The notes below the pieces were generated by a model, which saw only the letters and a list, made by a program, of their open reading frames with translations, searched no databases and was not told the DNA's origin. Shown here in pieces: positions 16,094 to 24,721 of a stretch of DNA of 64,000 nt (its first letter is position 1; every line of letters starts with the position of its first letter). The DNA is from Paenibacillus sp. OK003 (GTDB lineage Bacteria > Bacillota > Bacilli > Paenibacillales > Paenibacillaceae). The translations under genes and the position numbers were made by a program. The stretch is taken from positions 124,001-188,000 of the forward strand of contig NZ_FOBD01000005.1 of the NCBI RefSeq assembly GCF_900109515.1, written 5' to 3'.

Positions 16094-17592
16094 CGGTCAT
16101 TGCCTTTCTTTCGCGGCTCCTGTGTTTCGAGATACACGGGTCTGCGTTTGCCCCAGCCTTTGGGCAGTTTGAATAAAGCAGCAAAGGCTTGTTTGAAATG
16201 GAGCGGAGTTAACGGAGTCAGGTAGGGAATGCCAAATGATTTGAGATCGGTCAGGTAGATGAGAAACAGGATCAGCGACAAAATAAAACCATAGATCCCG
16301 AGCGATGCTCCCAGTACAAAACAGAGAAAACGCAGAATCAGGACAGAACTGGTCATGACCTGATTCACAATCGTTGCTCCGGCAACTACCGTCACTGCAA
16401 TAACCACAATCATCAGCGGGGAGACCATACCGGCGCGAATCGCCGAATCGCCGATGATCAATCCGCCAACCACCGTTAGCGTCTGGCCAATTGCACTTGG
16501 GAGACGCACACCTGCTTCCCGGAATAGTTCCATGAGCAGCATGATGAGGAACATCTCCACCCCGGATTCCATCGGCAGACCCATTCGCCCGACGGATATG
16601 GTTGCGACGAGAGGAAACGGAAGCTGATCCATATGATACGAGGTCAGCGCGATATAGAAGCCCGGCAGGAATACGGTAATCATAAGACCCAGAAAACGGA
16701 GCATGCGGCCCACATTCACGGGAAGGAATGGAAAGCTGGCATCTTCGGGCGATTTGAGCAGCAAAAACAGATTTACCGGGCCGATAATGGCGCTCGGATT
16801 GCCATCAACGATGAGGATGAAGCGTCCGTTCAGGAGGCATTCCGCGGCAAAGTCGGGTCTTCCCGTGTAATGCGTAACGGGGAACAATGTAATTTTTGAA
16901 GGAGACAACAATTCTTCCAGTTCATTCGCAGTCATGATGCGTTCCGTCTCAATCTTATGCAGCCGATCCTGGACAACTTCAATCAACTCGGGGTTGGCAA
17001 TATTTTTGATGTACATCAGCGCAACCTTTGTTGCTGAACGTGTGCCGATGACCTCAATATTACAAGCGAGCTCGGCTGTACGCAGGCGTGTACGAATGAG
17101 GGCAATGTTCACAGCGATCGGTTCAATGAAACCGTCCCTGGCCCCCCGTATGGACACTTCAGTCGTGGATTCCTCGGGTGTGCGGGTGGGAATGTTGGAA
17201 ATATCTATACTCCACATCGCCTGCAGAGAAGGGATGCAGATGAGCATATGCCCTTCGAAAACACGGAGAGACATCAGCTCCGTCCCGAACGCCGGATCTT
17301 GCAAGTCCATGCGAGACCATTGCAAACTGATGGACTTCTCAATGTCCGAAGCACGGACAAAATGCGTATTCTCATAGGTTCGCGTCAGTTCAGGGAGAAT
17401 CACTTCATAGATCGTTGTGCTGTCTACCATACCGCTGCAATATACAATGATCAACTGCATAGGAGACTCCCCAATCATGTGACTGTTGATAATCACATCA
17501 TCTGATCCGGCAAAAAAGGTAGACAGGTTATGCGCGTTCATTCGGAATGGTTCAGCGCGATCATTTTTCTTGGATGTGCTGGTGATTGTCAT
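16090..17592 (-). CDS. GerA-family spore germination receptor subunit
   Basis: 500 residues from ATG 17592, nine bases after AAGGAGG (17602-17608). An upstream in-frame start exists without a ribosome site. A soluble N-terminal region of about 240 residues (FAGSDDVIINSHMI, YCSGMVDSTTIYEVILPEL, EVIGTRSATKVALMYI) is followed by the RFILIVDGNPSAIIGPVNLF segment. Five or so membrane helices then form the GerA core (FLPGFYIALTSYH, PLPMESGVEMFLIMLLMELFREAGVRLP). It forms the A subunit of a nutrient germinant receptor. It overlaps gerB by 32 bases at its 5' end and gerC by four at its 3' end. Confidence 0.93.
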   Translation of the reverse strand: MTITSTSKKNDRAEPFRMNAHNLSTFFAGSDDVIINSHMIGESPMQLIIVYCSGMVDSTTIYEVILPELTRTYENTHFVRASDIEKSISLQWSRMDLQDPAFGTELMSLRVFEGHMLICIPSLQAMWSIDISNIPTRTPEESTTEVSIRGARDGFIEPIAVNIALIRTRLRTAELACNIEVIGTRSATKVALMYIKNIANPELIEVVQDRLHKIETERIMTANELEELLSPSKITLFPVTHYTGRPDFAAECLLNGRFILIVDGNPSAIIGPVNLFLLLKSPEDASFPFLPVNVGRMLRFLGLMITVFLPGFYIALTSYHMDQLPFPLVATISVGRMGLPMESGVEMFLIMLLMELFREAGVRLPSAIGQTLTVVGGLIIGDSAIRAGMVSPLMIVVIAVTVVAGATIVNQVMTSSVLILRFLCFVLGASLGIYGFILSLILFLIYLTDLKSFGIPYLTPLTPLHFKQAFAALFKLPKGWGKRRPVYLETQEPRKKGNDR

Positions 17593-18685
17593 GTGCGGGA
17601 GCCTCCTTGTCTTTTCGGTGGATGAGCGCGGCAATCGTTAAAATCAAAGTAACAACCGATACATAGGCCAGCATCACGGGAAACTGAATATGGTCGACAT
17701 AATAATCAACATAATCGATTCGCCACCATTGCATCGCCATGAGGCTCATGATCACAGTGGTAGTCAGAATGGCGATGTAGCGTTTCTTCGGCCGGCGGAA
17801 ATCCAGCAGATCCACAATGAGATAGATGGAGATGGCCACTCTTGCGAATGAACCGCTGAGCCACTGATAGATCGACAGGAAATCCACGTGCTGAAGCAGC
17901 TTGCCAATATTGACGAGCTTCCATTGCTCATAAGGGCTGTTACGCTGTTTGGCGGCTTCCTCCGGGCCAAATTCCACAATGGCCGCCAAGGTTGGACCGA
18001 TAGCCATACTGAGCATAAACGCACCGAGCAGCAGAATATGCCACCAGCGAAGCTTGCTTTTGATATCATGCTGGAACAGCATCAGAATCCAGATCTCCAT
18101 CAGCCCGGCAAGTGAGTAAATCAGGCCCCGCCAAACAGGTCCCATGCCGTACTCCATGATCGGAAACAACTGGCTGTAATCCTTATATTTCATATTGGCA
18201 GACATGACGAAGTAACCAAGCAGAATTACAAAAGGCAGCAAGATGCTTGACGTCATGGCAATGGAGCGTATCCCTTTCGCTGCGGACCAGGCGGCTACCA
18301 GTGCCCCGCCTCCCGCAAGAACATAAGGTGGCGTAAATTGCAGATACGTCGATACCGTCCAGTTGGTGGTTTCATATAACGTATGGGTTCCGAGGCTCAG
18401 CAGCAGCAGTGCTGCAGAAATGCGGAAAATCCACGAAGGCACGATTCCGAATTCCCGGGTGATCCAGTCCGTCAGTCGTTGCCCACGAATCCGCCGGATC
18501 ACGATGTACATCATACATAGGAAAAGCATGAAAAAAGGTGCAGCCAGCACAACGGATAACCATCCGTCTCTTCCAGCAGCTTCAAGAATGGCCGGAATGG
18601 AGAGAACGTGACACACTAATCCGGCGCTTAACAGGAGAATGGAAAAGGACAGCCAAATCGTGATTTCATTCTTTTCACGGCTCAA
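17561..18685 (-). CDS. GerB-family spore germination permease subunit
   Basis: 374 residues from TTG 18685, seven bases after AAAGGAGG (18693-18700). An open frame continues 44 codons upstream but has no ribosome site. About ten membrane helices of the APC-transporter-like GerB family are present (EITIWLSFSILLLSAGLVCHVL, WIFRISAALLLLSLGTHTLYETTNW, PFVILLGYFVMSANMKYKDYSQLFPIMEYG). GerB is the germinant-binding membrane subunit. It is the first gene here, giving the order B-A-C rather than the more usual A-B-C. Confidence 0.92.
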   Translation of the reverse strand: MSREKNEITIWLSFSILLLSAGLVCHVLSIPAILEAAGRDGWLSVVLAAPFFMLFLCMMYIVIRRIRGQRLTDWITREFGIVPSWIFRISAALLLLSLGTHTLYETTNWTVSTYLQFTPPYVLAGGGALVAAWSAAKGIRSIAMTSSILLPFVILLGYFVMSANMKYKDYSQLFPIMEYGMGPVWRGLIYSLAGLMEIWILMLFQHDIKSKLRWWHILLLGAFMLSMAIGPTLAAIVEFGPEEAAKQRNSPYEQWKLVNIGKLLQHVDFLSIYQWLSGSFARVAISIYLIVDLLDFRRPKKRYIAILTTTVIMSLMAMQWWRIDYVDYYVDHIQFPVMLAYVSVVTLILTIAALIHRKDKEAPAHDNHQHIQEK

Positions 18686-18882
18686 TGGAAATCCTCCTTT
18701 CCGTTCAAGGAAGTTTCCGTTAGGTTGTACAGGAAATGGATTTTCGATTCCTGTTTTATCTTTTTGAACAATAGAAGACGAAACGAGATAGACGGAAGAG
18801 ACAGAAAGCATTAACATACAGATATAGCAAGTTTAGAAGACAAGCTCCAAACGAAGTATAGAGAAATAGGAGGAAACCTACG

Positions 18883-19776
18883 ATGACAAATACGACGAAG
18901 GCACCTGGAGAGACGAAAGTTGGCTTTATCGGTACAGGCGTAATGGGCAAAAGCATGGCAGGGCACATCCAGCAGGCAGGCTATCCGCTGCATGTCTATA
19001 CGCGCACGGCCGCCAAAGCGGAAGCGTTGGTGAAGGAAGGTGCCGTATGGCATGACACACCAGGCAAACTGGCAGCCGAGTGTGATGTCATCATCACGAT
19101 GGTGGGGTATCCGAAGGATGTCGAGGAGATTTATCTTGGTGACGATGGTCTCGTGGCAAACGCGAAACCAGGCTCGTATCTGATTGATATGACCACATCC
19201 AGTCCGCTGCTGGCTGCACGGATCTATGAAGCTGCGGAAGCGAAAGGATTGCATGCATTGGATGCACCGGTTTCCGGTGGGGATATCGGAGCACGTGATG
19301 CTAAACTGTCCATTATGGTAGGTGGTAGTACGGAGGCCTTTGAAGCGGTTCGTCCGTTGTTCGAGCAAATGGGCACCAATATTGTGCTGCAAGGCAAGGC
19401 AGGAGCAGGACAGCATACCAAAATGTGCAACCAGATCGCCATTGCTTCAGGCATGATGGGTGTATGCGAGGCGCTCGCTTATGCCAAGACATCCGGTCTG
19501 GACGCGGAGAATGTGCTCAAGAGCATCGCTACCGGTGCAGCCGGAAGCTGGTCGCTTAGCAATCTTGGTCCGCGCATGATCGCAGGCGATTATGAGCCTG
19601 GATTCTATGTGAAACATTTTATCAAAGACATGGGTATCGCTCTCGAATCTGCCAAAGCCATGGGCATGAAGACACCAGGGCTGGCCTTGGCTGAATCCTT
19701 GTATCAGGAAATATCCAGCAACGGTCTAGATGAGAAGGGTACACAGGTGCTTTACACCTATTATTTACAGGCTTAG
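18883..19776 (+). CDS. NAD(P)-dependent beta-hydroxyacid dehydrogenase
   Basis: 297 residues, start ATG after ATAGGAGG. N-terminal Rossmann fold with GFIGTGVMGKSMAGHI (about residues 12-27). The substrate-binding motif is DAPVSGGDIGARDAKLSIMVGG, and the catalytic lysine region is GAGQHTKMCNQIAIA. This is the 3-hydroxyisobutyrate dehydrogenase / tartronate-semialdehyde reductase (GlxR-like) family, which oxidises a beta-hydroxyacid or reduces the semialdehyde. The exact substrate cannot be settled from the motifs. It is divergent from the germination operon and stands alone, with a hairpin after it. Confidence 0.88.
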   Translation: MTNTTKAPGETKVGFIGTGVMGKSMAGHIQQAGYPLHVYTRTAAKAEALVKEGAVWHDTPGKLAAECDVIITMVGYPKDVEEIYLGDDGLVANAKPGSYLIDMTTSSPLLAARIYEAAEAKGLHALDAPVSGGDIGARDAKLSIMVGGSTEAFEAVRPLFEQMGTNIVLQGKAGAGQHTKMCNQIAIASGMMGVCEALAYAKTSGLDAENVLKSIATGAAGSWSLSNLGPRMIAGDYEPGFYVKHFIKDMGIALESAKAMGMKTPGLALAESLYQEISSNGLDEKGTQVLYTYYLQA

Positions 19777-19793
19777 TCCTCACCACCAAGACA

Positions 19794-19847
19794 ACAGCGT
19801 GTTCTTTTTCTTCGATAGAAAGGAATACGCTGTATTTATAAAATTTT
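19794..19847 (+). terminator. Probable terminator after the dehydrogenase
   Basis: Arms ACAGCGT / ACGCTGT (19794-19800, 19827-19833) with further inner pairing, followed by an AT-rich run ending in TTTT. Confidence 0.55.
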
Positions 19848-20023
19848 CCCTTCTCGTATGCGTCTAAAGTCACAGTATTGGTTAAAGAATCGTATATACT
19901 TTATTTGAACAATGGATTTTTGGTCCTCTTCCCTTTATTTTTGCCCCTCTTTATCCGACATAAGTAATAGAAGTATACATAATGGATGTGCGAAACCCAC
20001 ACTATATAGAACGGAGCTTGCCC

Positions 20024-20758
20024 ATGTTCAAAAAAATCCTGTCTCTGTTCAAGTCACAGCCAGAGCTCGCGAACCAGATTACAGCTTCCGCTTCATCTTT
20101 ACCGTCAACGGCCCCCATTCCGACGCGTATGGTCCGCAGCAGACGCAAAAAAACGAAATCAGATGGAAATTGGACCCGTCAGCCCGAGGAACCAAGTACT
20201 GCCCAGCAGCTGCATGCTCTTCCGGGTGAATACAAAGTTCTGAACGACTTGCTCGTTGCCAATTCCAAGTCCCGCTCGGGTTACTCATCGATTGATCATG
20301 TTGTCATCGGTCCGCGGGGAATCTTCGTGATTGAGACACGAAACCTGACGACAGGTGAGATTCGTGGCGGCCGAAGAGAGGCCAACTGGACAGTCAGCAG
20401 CAGCCGAATCAAGATGTATAACCCACTCATGCAACACCGAGGGCATGTGGAGGCCATTCAGGCACACCTCGGCGATTATAAAAGAGTTCGTCTCGTCTCC
20501 ATGGTGACCTTCACCAATCGCTGCCGGATCAGTGTTGATCCTGCTGTGCGGTACGTCAATTCGGATGAACTGATTATCTATGATCATGAATTGGTGGAGA
20601 CCATTCTGCGCAAAACGGAAAGGCTTGAAGCTGAAGTTCCCGAGACCGTATTTCAAGAGAAGGATATTCAGGCGATCTACGCTCTGTTATCATCGGTCAA
20701 TTCGACAGACCCTCAGATTCGGTCAGAGCATATGGAGAAGGCTAAAGGGATCAAATAA
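20024..20758 (+). CDS. NERD-domain (nuclease-related) protein
   Basis: 244 residues from ATG 20024, preceded by CGGAGC; an upstream in-frame ATG at 19982 lacks a ribosome site. Residues 1-70 are basic and low complexity (TRMVRSRRKKTKSDGNWTR). Residues about 72-190 match the NERD domain: EYKVLNDLLV, SSIDHVVIGPRGIFVIETRN and GRREANWTVSSSRIKMYNPLMQHRGHVEAIQAHL. The D-...-ET(K/R)N core resembles PD-(D/E)XK nucleases. Several Paenibacillus and Bacillus NERD proteins are of unknown role. No signal peptide; it stands alone. Confidence 0.82.
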   Translation: MFKKILSLFKSQPELANQITASASSLPSTAPIPTRMVRSRRKKTKSDGNWTRQPEEPSTAQQLHALPGEYKVLNDLLVANSKSRSGYSSIDHVVIGPRGIFVIETRNLTTGEIRGGRREANWTVSSSRIKMYNPLMQHRGHVEAIQAHLGDYKRVRLVSMVTFTNRCRISVDPAVRYVNSDELIIYDHELVETILRKTERLEAEVPETVFQEKDIQAIYALLSSVNSTDPQIRSEHMEKAKGIK

Positions 20759-20770
20759 TTACGTTTCACG

Positions 20771-20804
20771 AACACTGTTATCCATACGGACGGCAGTGTT
20801 TTTG
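20771..20804 (+). terminator. Terminator after the NERD gene
   Basis: Arms AACACTG / CAGTGTT with a 16-base loop, followed by TTTTG. Confidence 0.7.
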
Positions 20805-21057
20805 TGTTGGTCTGAAGTTTATTTGGAAGTAGTAAAAGGCTTTAGACACAGGTATATCGTCGTATACAACCGATTTTTAACTTATGATAGAATGTAGACC
20901 ATGTCCGATTGTGAATCAAGTATGTTATCTGAAAGGATATTTTTGTAAGTGAGTGTTCAAGTCTTAGAGGTTAATGGTTCTCAGGAATATACATATGATA
21001 GGGGAAGATTATACGATGAAAATGAAATGAAATTATACGATAAAGACGTTCACAGTT

Positions 21058-21915
21058 ATGCTTGGTTTGGCAGCGATTCTGACAGCTTGTGGTGGCGGAG
21101 CGAAAGAGACATCATCGCCGGAGTCTGCTTCCGGTAAAGAAGTTGCTTCATCAGAAACAAGCAGCTCGAATGCTGCCGTAACAGAAACCGCAGCAACCGA
21201 TTCCAATGGGAGTGAGGAGACAGGTTCAGCCGCAAAAGAATCTTCTTCAGCCGACGACGGCAAGATTGGAAAGGACTCCACACTGGAAGAGTTGAAGCAG
21301 CAGTATGCCGATAAGCTCGGTTACATCCGTATCCCGCTTACAGATCATCCAGTACGTCGGGTCAGTGAGGCGGGTTCCAAAAACATTAATGTCGCCAATT
21401 ATAGCGATGCCGTTGTGGACATGAATGCAGAGGTTCCAATTCATTCCGATTCGCAGCGGTTGATTGATGATACTTTTCCTTTTTTCACAACCGTACAGGC
21501 ACCTGATGAATCTTATGTAACTTGGGAAGAAGCAACCAATCTGGAACGTGCGATGGTGAAAACACTGTTTATCGCCCGTGAAGGTCTGCTGATTACGGAA
21601 GATGCGATGAAAAATAAGGATTATAGCAGTACATCATTCCAGGATTCGATGGATTTCTTCAGGGTCACAGCGAAATTTGAATTCATGGCACCTGTTGCAC
21701 AGCACCCCTATGACATCACGTTGACCACGTTATACGATAAAGCACGCACGTCGTGGGGCAAGCTTGCTGCGATGGACCCGGAGCAGGATGAAGTGGCGTT
21801 TGCTGAGATGTACAAGACAGCGAGGACCGGAGCCAATAATGCCATGGGGTTGCTTAATATTCTGTTGTCTACAAATGAGGAAGAACGCATGGAGCAGACA
21901 TATGGAAGTCACTAG
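21058..21915 (+). CDS. Lipoprotein with disturbed start region
   Basis: 285 residues from ATG 21058. The start of this frame reads MLGLAAILTACGGG: a hydrophobic core and lipobox (LTAC) but no basic n-region. Upstream in the same frame is ATG 21016, ideally placed nine bases after AGGGGAAG, but it meets TGA at codon 5 (21028). Between them, ATA 21040 would give IKTFTVMLGLAAILTAC, a normal lipoprotein signal. The mature N-terminus is Ser/Glu/Ala rich (about 20-75). The remainder is a globular helical domain (EATNLERAMVKTLFIAREG, MDFFRVTAKFEFMAPVAQHPYDITLTTLYDKA) that I do not recognise. Expression is doubtful as read. Nothing clearly links it to its neighbours. Confidence 0.6.
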   Translation: MLGLAAILTACGGGAKETSSPESASGKEVASSETSSSNAAVTETAATDSNGSEETGSAAKESSSADDGKIGKDSTLEELKQQYADKLGYIRIPLTDHPVRRVSEAGSKNINVANYSDAVVDMNAEVPIHSDSQRLIDDTFPFFTTVQAPDESYVTWEEATNLERAMVKTLFIAREGLLITEDAMKNKDYSSTSFQDSMDFFRVTAKFEFMAPVAQHPYDITLTTLYDKARTSWGKLAAMDPEQDEVAFAEMYKTARTGANNAMGLLNILLSTNEEERMEQTYGSH

Positions 21916-22223
21916 TTGGAGGCATCTGAGCATACCGCGATTCTTCTCGATCAGCATGTAATTTCAGCATTTTGGGCTGCAAAACGAATCATGTTCCCTC
22001 GAAAAAACAACGACCCTTGTCTAGGAGGGGAATGTGTGAACAGCACGCATTCCCTCTAGGATAATCTCCCCCCATGTGTAGCACCCGTGTACCTAATGTA
22101 TAACCATTAAAAATAGTGGATGCCCAGAAATACAGATACATCATGAACTATGACTATCAACTGAAACAAGGTATAGATAAGTTATCCAATAAAGTTATCG
22201 TTGGAGGGTTAATTTTAAACGTT
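21916..22223. other. Gap of 308 bases with one long hairpin
   Basis: No gene seen. A long imperfect hairpin at 22021-22060 (CTAGGAGGGGAATG pairing with CATTCCCTCTAG) has no T run on either side, so it may be a processing or partial terminator structure. No promoter match is convincing. Confidence 0.4.
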
Positions 22224-23066
22224 TTAACTCACTGATTGTAAAGATATTTGTATGATTTCAAGTATGATTGGAGTGCCTGCAAGAATGGTATCTTCGTTTA
22301 ATTGAAGTACCAATGAATTGCGGTTGATTGTAAATAGCCTGCCTTCTTGCATCACACCATTGATATATAAATTATGAATACTATTGGGCGCCATTCCTAT
22401 GAATTGATCGATGGCGTCTCCGGTATCATTTGTAAATTGTGTCACTGGAATCGCAATGGTTCCAGTGATACTGGTTGGTGTAGAATAGAAAAATCTGAAG
22501 GACCTAGGAATGACAGCGATGGTGGAAATGTCAACAGCCGGACCAGCAGGTCCTTGTTCACCCTGAGCTCCAGGCAATCCTTGAAGTCCTGGCGGCCCTT
22601 GTAATCCTTGTGGGCCTGGTGCGCCTTGCGCTCCGCGTTCCCCGATCGGCCCTTGTGGGCCTGGTGCGCCTTGCGCTCCGCGTTCCCCGATCGGCCCTTG
22701 TGGGCCTGGTGCGCCATCCGCTCCACGTTCTCCATTCAGCCCATGTAATCCGTGTGGGCCATGCGCTTCACGCTCCCCATTCAGCCCGTGTAATCTGTGT
22801 GAGTCATGCGCTTCGTCCCCCCCCTTCAACCTTTGTAATCCATGGCGCGTCTGCACCCTTTTATGACCTGCTGCGTAAGGAGTTCTTTTATGCGCTCTAT
22901 GGTAGTTGCATTTTCTTTTTATTTTTTTTGATTTGCGTCTTGAGCCTATGGAGTTCTTTTTCGGTTCATGTAATAATTCGCATTTTTTGGCCACCCTTTG
23001 ATGTGGATGTTTCCCATTTCTCATCGACTTTCCCCTACATGAGCACTTTTTTTGAATGATTTTCAC
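22224..23066 (-). CDS. Collagen-like protein with C-terminal DUF4183-type domain
   Basis: 280 residues from GTG 23066, eight bases after GGAGG; an ATG five codons upstream lacks a ribosome site. Residues 1-75 are highly basic ([21 protein letters not shown]). Residues 76-120 are a degraded Gly-X-Y zone (LHGLNGERE). Residues about 120-175 are perfect collagen triplets ([15 protein letters not shown] repeats, [21 protein letters not shown]). Residues 180-280 are a beta-rich domain like the neighbouring DUF4183 proteins ([12 protein letters not shown]..., [16 protein letters not shown]). Collagen-like proteins with such C-terminal beta domains form hair-like layers on spores (the BclA type). A CATATGATA -10 element upstream fits a mother-cell sigma factor. 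No Sec signal, as expected for a mother-cell-assembled spore protein. Confidence 0.8.
   Translation of the reverse strand: MKIIQKKCSCRGKSMRNGKHPHQRVAKKCELLHEPKKNSIGSRRKSKKIKRKCNYHRAHKRTPYAAGHKRVQTRHGLQRLKGGDEAHDSHRLHGLNGEREAHGPHGLHGLNGERGADGAPGPQGPIGERGAQGAPGPQGPIGERGAQGAPGPQGLQGPPGLQGLPGAQGEQGPAGPAVDISTIAVIPRSFRFFYSTPTSITGTIAIPVTQFTNDTGDAIDQFIGMAPNSIHNLYINGVMQEGRLFTINRNSLVLQLNEDTILAGTPIILEIIQISLQSVS
22607..22715 (-). repeat. 45-bp tandem repeat encoding collagen triplets
   Basis: Two exact 45-base units (22607-22651, 22652-22696) and a 19-base part of a third, each coding for five Gly-X-Y triplets. The exact identity suggests recent expansion and probable length variation between strains. 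Confidence 0.85.
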
Positions 23067-23085
23067 TTTCTCAGCCTCCATTTGT
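23059..23085 (+). promoter_or_regulatory. Sigma-K-like promoter for the DUF4183 genes
   Basis: These coordinates mark the divergent control region; the elements are at 23259-23285. AC (23259-23260), 16 bases, then CATATCGTG (23277-23285) matches the late mother-cell consensus AC-N16-CATANNNTA except for the last base. It lies about 25 bases ahead of the ribosome site of the first DUF4183 gene. Confidence 0.3.
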
Positions 23086-23095
23086 AAAGTTTGTT

Positions 23096-23104
23096 TATCA
23101 TATG
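23096..23104 (-). promoter_or_regulatory. Mother-cell-type -10 element for the collagen-like gene
   Basis: Minus strand CATATGATA fits CATANNNTA exactly. Transcription would start about 23 bases before the GTG start. No AC dinucleotide sits at the ideal distance, so only the -10 half is convincing. Confidence 0.4.
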
Positions 23105-23313
23105 GGACTTAACTCTAGTGGACTGGGCCAATGATAGTGTTCGCAGATATTTTACCAAAAATTCTCAAAAAATCACATGAAACCCTTTATATATAAAAAT
23201 AATGACATATATAATACATTTAAACCCAAATTTATTTATATTTATTCATTTTGCCGTGACCATTAGTATTGATATTCATATCGTGTATAGAGTCCGAAAG
23301 TGAGGTGATATAA

Positions 23314-23727
23314 ATGGCAGTAATAAAACCTGTTGTTACAGCAACTTCTACGACTCCCGTTTCATCAGGGGGAGCGGTAGATACTGTTGTCACTCCAGCA
23401 ACATCTCGTTATTTTGCGGCAGTAGCAGCTGGTGACATTGGTGCAACAACGATAACAATTCCTGCAACCAGTTTTGTCGATGATGCCGATGCTCCAGTCG
23501 TAACGTTTCCTGTTCTGACGGCCACGGAATATTTTAACGTGTATGTCAATGGGGTAATGCAACAAAACTCTTTGTCTACAGTTTCTACAACTAGCTTGAT
23601 CCTGAATACAGTTGATATTTCTGTTGGTGTTCCGGTGACCCTGGAGATCTCCAGCTTTGCCGATACGGTATCCACCATTACGACGCAGCCTACTATTTCT
23701 ACGCCTGTTATAACTGTTATAACGTAG
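23314..23727 (+). CDS. DUF4183-type beta-rich protein, copy 1
   Basis: 137 residues, start ATG after GAGGTGAT. It is Thr/Val/Ser rich with almost no charge, typical of a structural beta protein. Its core is RYFAAVAAGDIGATTITIPATSFVDDADAP followed by EYFNVYVNGVMQQNSLSTVSTTSLIL, the DUF4183 pattern shared with the collagen-like protein opposite. There is no signal peptide. By context it is probably a spore-surface or crust component made in the mother cell. It is nearly identical to the next gene. Confidence 0.78.
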   Translation: MAVIKPVVTATSTTPVSSGGAVDTVVTPATSRYFAAVAAGDIGATTITIPATSFVDDADAPVVTFPVLTATEYFNVYVNGVMQQNSLSTVSTTSLILNTVDISVGVPVTLEISSFADTVSTITTQPTISTPVITVIT

Positions 23728-23848
23728 TGATTGAACCTGTATTGGAAACGATCTGATCGGAGATATTCAAGGCGTCCCCAGCCAATTAAGCGCCGTGGCT
23801 TGGGCCCGCGATTTCTCCGAGCCTATTTATATGAAGGGTGTGAAGAAC

Positions 23849-24262
23849 ATGGCAGTGATAAAACCTGTTTATACAGCAACTTCTACGACTCCTGTTTCAT
23901 CAGGGGGAGCGGTAGATACTGTTGTCACTCCAGCAACATCTCGTTATTTTGCGGCAGTAGCAGCGGGTGACATTGGTGCAACAACGATAACAATTCCTGC
24001 GACCAGTTTTGTCGATGATGCCGATGCTCCGGTAGTAACGTTTCCTGTTTTGACAGCCTTAGAATATTTTAACGTGTATGTCAATGGCGTAATACAACAA
24101 AACTCTTTGTCTACAGTTTCTACAACTAGCTTGATTCTGGATACAGTTGATATTTCTGTTGGTGTTCCGGTGACCCTGGAGATCTCCAGCTTTGCCGATA
24201 CGGTATCCACCATTACGACGCAGCCTACCATTTCTACGCCTGTTATCACTGTTATCACTTAA
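23849..24262 (+). CDS. DUF4183-type beta-rich protein, copy 2 (tandem duplicate)
   Basis: 137 residues from ATG 23849, preceded by AAGGGTGTG; the frame is open 18 codons further upstream without a ribosome site. It has the same length as copy 1 and differs by only a few residues (for example Y for V near residue 7, L for T in LTALEYF, I for M in GVIQQ, D for N in LDTVDI). Most changes at the DNA level are silent or conservative, so both copies appear to be under purifying constraint or recently duplicated. It is probably co-transcribed with copy 1. Confidence 0.78.
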   Translation: MAVIKPVYTATSTTPVSSGGAVDTVVTPATSRYFAAVAAGDIGATTITIPATSFVDDADAPVVTFPVLTALEYFNVYVNGVIQQNSLSTVSTTSLILDTVDISVGVPVTLEISSFADTVSTITTQPTISTPVITVIT

Positions 24263-24395
24263 TCATCGAATTTAATTGTATACAACTGATCTGATCGGAG
24301 ATATTCATCACGGTCCTGGGCCAATGATCTACCAAGGTTCAGACCGTGTCCTCTCCGAATATGTGCATACGTCACAAAAGAAGGATGTGAACAGG

Positions 24396-24680
24396 ATGCC
24401 TATTGTTGTACCGTTTGAGGCATCAAGAAAATTTGTAACGACTGCTGGTCAGGGAACAGGATCTGATGCAAGCTTCTCCATTGCCGCAACCAGCTTCATT
24501 GATGATACAGGAAACAGCGCTATCGCATTTCCGAACCGCTATTCCTACTATTTGCTTGATATTAATGGTGTTCTTCAGCTTAGCTCTGCATCTACGGTTT
24601 CAGGCAATTCGATTACGATTCCCAATGGAGACACACTTGATGCCAATATCCCGATTCTGGTTGAGTTTATTGTCAATTAA
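24396..24680 (+). CDS. DUF4183-type beta-rich protein, copy 3 (divergent)
   Basis: 94 residues from ATG 24396, preceded by AAGGATGTG; the open frame extends 40 codons upstream, where it overlaps the conserved spacer. The core KFVTTAGQGTGSDASFSIAATSFIDDTGNSAIAFPNRYSYYLLDINGVLQLSSASTVSGNSI aligns with the other DUF4183 proteins, but it lacks their 30-residue N-terminal Thr/Val segment. It has no signal peptide and probably assembles with its paralogues. Confidence 0.72.
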   Translation: MPIVVPFEASRKFVTTAGQGTGSDASFSIAATSFIDDTGNSAIAFPNRYSYYLLDINGVLQLSSASTVSGNSITIPNGDTLDANIPILVEFIVN

Positions 24681-24721
24681 CCTGCTGGTATTCAAATTTG
24701 AGAGGAATGGGAGGGAGTACA

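Larger units (their letters stand above)
23314..24262 (+). repeat. Tandem gene duplication of a 414-bp DUF4183 gene
   Basis: Two 414-base genes at 23314-23727 and 23849-24262 are near identical. The spacers after each also share a 20-base identical block starting GATCTGATCGG (23750-23769 and about 24289-24308), so the duplicated unit included part of the flank. Confidence 0.85.

Noticed and set aside
18811..19416. 201-codon open frame antisense to the dehydrogenase
   Set aside because: His/Cys/Arg-rich shadow of a clear Rossmann-fold gene.
20949..21137. 62-codon ORF overlapping the lipoprotein start, with AAAGGATAT upstream
   Set aside because: The sequence looks random and most of it overlaps the lipoprotein coding frame; considered as the real start with a frameshift but it does not yield a signal peptide.
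22607..22715. Possible CRISPR-like array from regular repeats
   Set aside because: The units are contiguous and code for Gly-X-Y triplets; there are no spacers.
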